64,000 bases of DNA, taken from positions 1 to 64,000 of the forward strand of contig NZ_NMUO01000008.1 of the NCBI RefSeq assembly GCF_002237365.1. Reading direction: 5' to 3'. A model generated the notes under the pieces. That model made no database searches, was not told where the DNA came from, and saw nothing but the letters and a program-made list of their open reading frames with translations. This DNA comes from Zobellella denitrificans (lineage in GTDB: Bacteria; Pseudomonadota; Gammaproteobacteria; Enterobacterales; Aeromonadaceae). How positions within the stretch are numbered: the stretch's first letter is position 1; each line of letters begins with the position of its first letter. Both the position numbers and the translations under genes were made by a program. Positions 60,162-64,000 of the stretch are shown here, piece after piece.

Positions 60162-60431
60162 GGTTTTGCTCCACTGCAATTAATGATTATGTATAGGGCT
60201 GTGCCGGCGCCGTCTCCTCATGGGCATGGCGAGTCGCTACCACAGCGGTATGTTAAAGAATAGTTGCGTAATGCGATTGCGTCGCGATGGCGCGGCCACT
60301 TTTCGGGGCCGGGCCAACAGGCTCACCGGGAAGAGGGTCGGCCGGCCAACGGCCGGGTTCCTGGCGCGGTATAGGGTTTCCCGCCGCGCCTGCTTCCTGC
60401 TATGCTCAGGCTGTTAACAAAGGAGGGCCGG
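60162..60431. other. Porin/ybaN divergent region
   Basis: A 270-bp gap, partly GC-rich with a GGCCGGCCAACGGCC palindromic stretch near 60340-60354. No gene is seen. It must hold the two divergent promoters, but none was clear. Confidence 0.4.
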
Positions 60432-60824
60432 ATGCGCATATTGTTTGCCCTGCTTGGCAGTCTTTCATTGGGGTTGGGGGTACTGGGCGCCTTTTTGCCG
60501 GTGTTGCCTACCACGCCCTTCGTGCTGTTGTCGGCCTTTCTGTTCGGCAAGTCTTCGCCCCGGGTGCATGCCTGGCTGGTCGGCCATCCCTGGTTCGGTG
60601 GCATGATCCGCGACTGGCAGGCTCATCGCGGCCTGCGTGCCCATGTGCGCAGAAGGGCCCTGCTGATGATGGCCCTGAGCTTTTCCTTTTCCATCTACAT
60701 AGTGCCGCTGTGGTGGGTCAAGGTAGGCCTGGTGCTCACATTTTTGGCGCTGCTGGTGTGGTTTTTGCGCTTGCCCCTGGTGCCCGACCAGCCCGCGGTT
60801 GCAATGAAACAGCCTAGGCCCTAA
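60432..60824 (+). CDS. ybaN: YbaN/DUF454 family inner-membrane protein
   Basis: A 130-residue protein with two N-terminal and two C-terminal hydrophobic segments. The family opening MRILFALLGSLSLGLGVLGAFLPVLPTTPFVLLSAFLFGKSSPRVHAWL (read in parts) and HPWFGGMIRDWQ are typical of DUF454. Start at 60432 has AAGGAGG upstream. In E. coli ybaN likewise precedes apt. Function unknown. Confidence 0.88.
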   Translation: MRILFALLGSLSLGLGVLGAFLPVLPTTPFVLLSAFLFGKSSPRVHAWLVGHPWFGGMIRDWQAHRGLRAHVRRRALLMMALSFSFSIYIVPLWWVKVGLVLTFLALLVWFLRLPLVPDQPAVAMKQPRP

Positions 60825-60894
60825 GCTAGCCGCAATTCAACCTGATATGCCATGCCCGTGCCATACCCGGGCCTAACAAGGCTGCCTGTCTCAT

Positions 60895-61440
60895 ATGAAA
60901 CAAGAAACCCTTAAGCTGATTGCCGACAGTATCGTCTCCATTCCCGATTACCCCAAGCCGGGCATCATCTTTCGCGATATCACCAGCCTGGTGGAAAACG
61001 CCGAGGCCTTTCGCCTCACCATAGACACCCTGGTGGAGCTGTATCGCCACTCCGGTATCAACAAGGTATTGGGCACCGAGGCCCGCGGCTTTATCTTCGG
61101 CGCCCCGGTGGCGGCCGCCCTCGGGGTGGGCTTTGTGCCGGCGCGCAAGCCCTCCAAGCTGCCGCGGGAGGTGATAGAGGTGGCCTACGATCTGGAATAC
61201 GGCCAGGACAAGCTGCAAATCCATGTGGACGCCATCGCGCCCGGCGAGAAGGTGCTGATCGTCGACGATCTGCTGGCCACCGGTGGCACCGTGGAAGCGG
61301 CGGTCAAACTGGTGCGCCGTTGTGGCGGCGAGGTGCAGGACGCGGCCTTCGTCATCGGCCTGCCGGCCCTGGGCGGCATGCAGCGACTGAACAAACTGGG
61401 CGTCAAGGTGACCAGCCTGGTCGAGTTCGACGGCCATTAA
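60895..61440 (+). CDS. apt: Adenine phosphoribosyltransferase
   Basis: A 181-residue purine salvage enzyme making AMP from adenine and phosphoribosyl pyrophosphate. The diphosphate-binding motif is [20 protein letters not shown] near residue 122, with [15 protein letters not shown] near residue 62 and PARKPSKLP near residue 82. E. coli Apt is 183 residues. It lies between ybaN and dnaX, the usual gammaproteobacterial order. Confidence 0.95.
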   Translation: MKQETLKLIADSIVSIPDYPKPGIIFRDITSLVENAEAFRLTIDTLVELYRHSGINKVLGTEARGFIFGAPVAAALGVGFVPARKPSKLPREVIEVAYDLEYGQDKLQIHVDAIAPGEKVLIVDDLLATGGTVEAAVKLVRRCGGEVQDAAFVIGLPALGGMQRLNKLGVKVTSLVEFDGH

Positions 61441-61446
61441 TCGCCG

Positions 61447-63888
61447 ATGAGTTATCAGGTTCTTGCCAGAAAATGGCGCCCCCGCCGCTTCACCGAGGTG
61501 GTGGGCCAGCAGCATGTGCTCACCGCCCTGGTCAACGCCCTGGCCCAGGGACGGCTGCACCACGCCTACCTGTTCAGCGGTACCCGCGGGGTGGGCAAAA
61601 CCTCCATCGCCCGCTTGCTGGCCAAGGCCCTGAACTGCGACACCGGCGTCACCGCCGACCCTTGCGGCAAGTGTGCCAGTTGCCAGGAGATAGAGCAGGG
61701 CCGCTTCGTCGATCTGCTGGAGATAGACGCGGCCAGCCGCACCAAGGTGGAAGACACCCGCGAGCTGCTCGACAACGTGCAGTACCAGCCGGCCCGGGGC
61801 CGCTTCAAGGTGTACCTTATCGACGAGGTGCACATGCTGTCCCGCCACAGCTTCAACGCCCTGCTCAAGACCCTGGAAGAGCCGCCACCCCATGTGAAGT
61901 TCCTGCTGGCCACCACGGATCCCCAGAAGCTGCCCATCACCATCTTGTCCCGCTGCCTGCAGTTCCACCTGAAGAGCCTGGAACCGGATCTTATCGACGG
62001 CCAGCTGCGTCACATCCTGCAGCAGGAGCAGTTGCCGTTCGAGCCCGAAGCCACCGCCGCCCTGGCGCGGGCGGCCGACGGCAGCCTGCGCGACGCCCTG
62101 AGCCTGACCGATCAGGCCCTGGCCTTCGGCAACGGCGAGGTGCGGCTGGCGCAGGTGGAGGCCATGCTCGGCAACCTCAACCGCCAGCAGTTGCTGGCGC
62201 TGGTGGAGGCGGTGCTGGCCGGCGACGGAGAGGCCCTGCTGGCGCGGGTGGCCGAATTGGCCAGCCTGGGGCCGGATTACGACCAGATCCACAAGGAGCT
62301 GATCGGCTTCTGGCACCAACTGGCGCTGGCCCAGGTGGTGCCGGCCCACAACCTGCCCCATGCCGCCGAACTCAACCGCCTGGCGCCGCTGGTCGCCCCC
62401 GAGCAGATCCAGCTTTACTACCAGATCTGCCTGCAGGGCCGCAAAGATCTGCCCTTCGCGCCCGACGGCCGTTCGGCGCTGGAGATGACGTTGCTGCGCG
62501 CCCTGGCCTTTCGCGCCGAGGCGCCGAGCGTGGTGAGGCCGGCTGTTGCGGCAGCTGGTGCCGGAGCTGCTCCCGTAAAAAAGCCTGAGCCGCCGTTGCC
62601 CGAGGCCGCCCCCGAAGGGGCGGACGACGACGAGGCCATGGCGGCCAAACTGCTGCAGGAGCAGGCCGAGATCCTGACCGAGGCCGGCCGCATGGGCCAT
62701 CCGGCCACCCTTGCCAACGGCGAGGCACCGGCTCAGGCTGTTGCGCAACCGCAACCGCAACCGCAACCGCAACCGCAACCGCAACCGCAACCGCAACCGC
62801 AACCGCAACCGCAACCGCAACCGCAACCGCAACCGCAACCGCAACCGCAACCGCAACCGCAACCGCAACCGCAGGAGCCCGCCCAGGAGAGGGCGCAGCC
62901 GGCCGCCTTGCCGCCCGCGGGGGCTGCCGCCAGCGAGGTGTCGCCGGGCGAAGCCTTATCGGCGCCAGCGCCGGTGGTGGACGAAGCCGCCGCCGAGGTG
63001 GCCCGCATCCGTCGTCTGCTGCAAACCCGTAACCGGCTGCGTAGCCAGGAGCCGGAGAAAACGGCCACACCGGTGGTCAGGGTCGAGCCCAGGGCCGAGG
63101 CGAGGTCACCGGCGGCCCCGCCTGTCAGCGCACCGGCAACGCTTGCGCCAGGCTCCGTGGCCACGGCCCCGCAAAGGCCCATGCCGATGCGGACTCCCGT
63201 CGAGAGCGGGCCGGCGGCGGACGAATTGCCGCCGCTCGATGCCTACGAAGACATGCCCTGGGACAACGACGATCTGCCCCCCTGGCAGGACGAACCCATG
63301 GCGATCGCAAGCGCCCCCGCCGAGCCGATGCCCGCCCGTACCGGGCCGGCTCCCGTGCCGAGCGCCGTGCCAGAAAAAGCGCCGCCCAAGGCGCAGCCAA
63401 GGCCGGCAACCAGTTCCCAGGCCAAGCCCCCGGCAACGGGCCTGGCCAGGGCTTCGCACAACGATACCGGGCCGGCGCCACTCAAGGCCGCCAGCCTGCT
63501 GCCCCAGGCCGAGGACGAATGGACCCGGATGGTGGCCGCGTTGCCCCTGGGCGGCCTGCTGCGGCAACTGGCCATGCACAGTACCCTGGAGCGCAGCGAC
63601 GCCGAGTGGCGGCTCTGGCTGCGCCCGGCCCACCGCCACCTGTTGACCGACAAGACCCGGCAGGAACTGGAAGCGGTGCTTAAGGAGCAGCAGTCCGCGC
63701 CCGTCCGCCTGACGGTGGAAATAGGCGAAGGGCAGGGGCAGACTCCTTTCGAAATCGAACAGCTGCTGTACCAGGCGGCCAAAGCGCGTGCCAGGGATGA
63801 AATAGAGGCCGATGATGCGGTACAATTTTTTATCTCGCGCTTTGCCGCCGTGCTCGACAGCGACAGCATCGAACCCATGGCGCAGTAA
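61447..63888 (+). CDS. dnaX: DNA polymerase III tau/gamma subunit
   Basis: An 813-residue clamp-loader ATPase (E. coli tau is 643). Walker A GTRGVGKTSIARLLAKAL at residue 39, zinc-binding cysteines in CDTGVTADPCGKCASC near residue 64, Walker B LIDEVHML near residue 126, SRC motif LSRCLQF near residue 170. Domains I-III end near residue 370. A slippery AAAAAAG follows at codons 377-379, then a low-complexity linker with 21 Pro-Gln units at residues about 434-476, and the tau-specific helicase- and polymerase-binding domains near the C-terminus (residues about 690-813). The extra length over E. coli tau is in the linker. No clear ribosome-binding site precedes the start, six bases after apt. 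Confidence 0.95.
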   Translation: MSYQVLARKWRPRRFTEVVGQQHVLTALVNALAQGRLHHAYLFSGTRGVGKTSIARLLAKALNCDTGVTADPCGKCASCQEIEQGRFVDLLEIDAASRTKVEDTRELLDNVQYQPARGRFKVYLIDEVHMLSRHSFNALLKTLEEPPPHVKFLLATTDPQKLPITILSRCLQFHLKSLEPDLIDGQLRHILQQEQLPFEPEATAALARAADGSLRDALSLTDQALAFGNGEVRLAQVEAMLGNLNRQQLLALVEAVLAGDGEALLARVAELASLGPDYDQIHKELIGFWHQLALAQVVPAHNLPHAAELNRLAPLVAPEQIQLYYQICLQGRKDLPFAPDGRSALEMTLLRALAFRAEAPSVVRPAVAAAGAGAAPVKKPEPPLPEAAPEGADDDEAMAAKLLQEQAEILTEAGRMGHPATLANGEAPAQAVAQPQPQPQPQPQPQPQPQPQPQPQPQPQPQPQPQPQPQPQPQPQEPAQERAQPAALPPAGAAASEVSPGEALSAPAPVVDEAAAEVARIRRLLQTRNRLRSQEPEKTATPVVRVEPRAEARSPAAPPVSAPATLAPGSVATAPQRPMPMRTPVESGPAADELPPLDAYEDMPWDNDDLPPWQDEPMAIASAPAEPMPARTGPAPVPSAVPEKAPPKAQPRPATSSQAKPPATGLARASHNDTGPAPLKAASLLPQAEDEWTRMVAALPLGGLLRQLAMHSTLERSDAEWRLWLRPAHRHLLTDKTRQELEAVLKEQQSAPVRLTVEIGEGQGQTPFEIEQLLYQAAKARARDEIEADDAVQFFISRFAAVLDSDSIEPMAQ
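62563..62623 (+). promoter_or_regulatory. Programmed -1 frameshift signal in dnaX
   Basis: The slippery heptamer A-AAA-AAG lies at 62577-62583 in the same phase as in E. coli dnaX. A shift back by one reads GCC then TGA at 62586-62588, giving a gamma protein of 380 residues. GGAG at 62563-62566, ten bases upstream, matches the stimulatory Shine-Dalgarno element of E. coli. A 7-bp stem CCGCCCC/GGGGCGG with loop CGAA lies at 62606-62623, further downstream than in E. coli. Confidence 0.8.
62746..62874 (+). repeat. Hexanucleotide tandem repeat (CCGCAA) encoding Pro-Gln
   Basis: After CAA at 62746-62748, the unit CCGCAA repeats about 20 times without error and ends in one CCGCAG, encoding 21 Pro-Gln dipeptides. 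Because the unit is two codons, changes in copy number keep the dnaX frame. The repeat lies after the frameshift site, in the part unique to tau. Confidence 0.95.
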
Positions 63889-63929
63889 GGCACTGCGTTT
63901 GTTAACCCATCAATTAAGAGTGACAACCT

Positions 63930-64000
63930 ATGTTTGGTAAAGGTGGACTTGGAAATATCATGAAGCAGGCCCAGCAGATGCAGGAAAAGATGCAGAAGCT
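63930..64000 (+). CDS. ybaB: Nucleoid-associated protein YbaB/EbfC, N-terminal fragment
   Basis: The first 23 codons, MFGKGGLGNIMKQAQQMQEK and on, match the opening helix of YbaB/EbfC, a small DNA-binding protein. The gene runs off the window. The order dnaX-ybaB (normally followed by recR) is conserved in gammaproteobacteria. Start lies about 40 bp after dnaX. Confidence 0.92.
   Translation, partial: MFGKGGLGNIMKQAQQMQEKMQK

Noticed and set aside
60826-62868. Minus-strand frame beginning with alternating Arg-Leu repeats
   Set aside because: The Arg-Leu run is simply the reverse reading of the CCGCAA repeat in dnaX; the rest is opposite apt and dnaX.
62746-62874. Repeat considered as a CRISPR-like or phage array
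   Set aside because: The unit is six bases with no spacers and lies in frame inside dnaX.

Overview
The window looks like a chromosomal segment of a GC-rich gammaproteobacterium. The ybaN-apt-dnaX-ybaB order at the right end, a TtdAB/TtdT-type tartrate locus, a type-B PutA and an FMN-riboswitch-controlled ribB all fit that class. An Aeromonadales member of the Zobellella/Oceanimonas type is my guess from gene content, not something the sequence proves. No rRNA, tRNA, CRISPR array or intact insertion sequence was seen.

Layout. 0-6.6 kb: tail of a LacI-type regulator, then a tartrate/dicarboxylate locus (DASS transporter, LysR regulator, TtdA, TtdB and an orphan TAXI solute-binding protein). 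6.8-11.1 kb: an Lrp-type regulator divergent from putA. 11.4-16.4 kb: CysB-like regulator convergent with a sulfate ABC transporter operon. 16.5-18.8 kb: chromate resistance (chrB, chrA). 19-22.3 kb: SorC regulator divergent from glpX, then an FMN riboswitch and ribB. 22.6-44.4 kb: a visibly AT-richer block carrying a complete erythritol catabolic system. 44.4-45.4 kb: a gene-poor junction. 45.4-58.1 kb: a second carbohydrate cluster (RpiB-DhaK-DhaL facing an aldehyde dehydrogenase, GntR regulator, split transketolase, TRAP transporter and three further enzymes). 58.5-60.8 kb: small exported proteins, a porin and YbaN. 60.9-64 kb: apt, dnaX and the start of ybaB.

How the genes work together. 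In the erythritol block, a ribose-type ABC transporter with a DUF2291 protein would import polyol. EryA (kinase), EryB (GlpD-like dehydrogenase), EryC (epimerase), a TpiB/EryH-type isomerase and an RpiB/EryI-type isomerase reconstruct the pathway described in Brucella that ends in D-erythrose 4-phosphate. Transketolase and a small transaldolase in the same block would pass that product to the pentose phosphate pathway. A second kinase/GlpD/DeoR operon suggests another polyol substrate.

The 45-58 kb cluster contains a second RpiB, a dihydroxyacetone-kinase-type DhaKL, a second (split) transketolase, a TIM-barrel isomerase, two dehydrogenases and its own TRAP transporter. It resembles ketotetrose (threitol/erythrulose) and D-apiose/apulose pathways but matches neither exactly, and it is the most likely place for an undescribed route. 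A GntR regulator there is flanked by two identical 13-bp palindromes that are probably its operators.

Other notable items are a conserved dnaX programmed frameshift signal followed by a 21-unit Pro-Gln repeat that only the tau product would contain, and two identical 20-bp dyads near the left edge.
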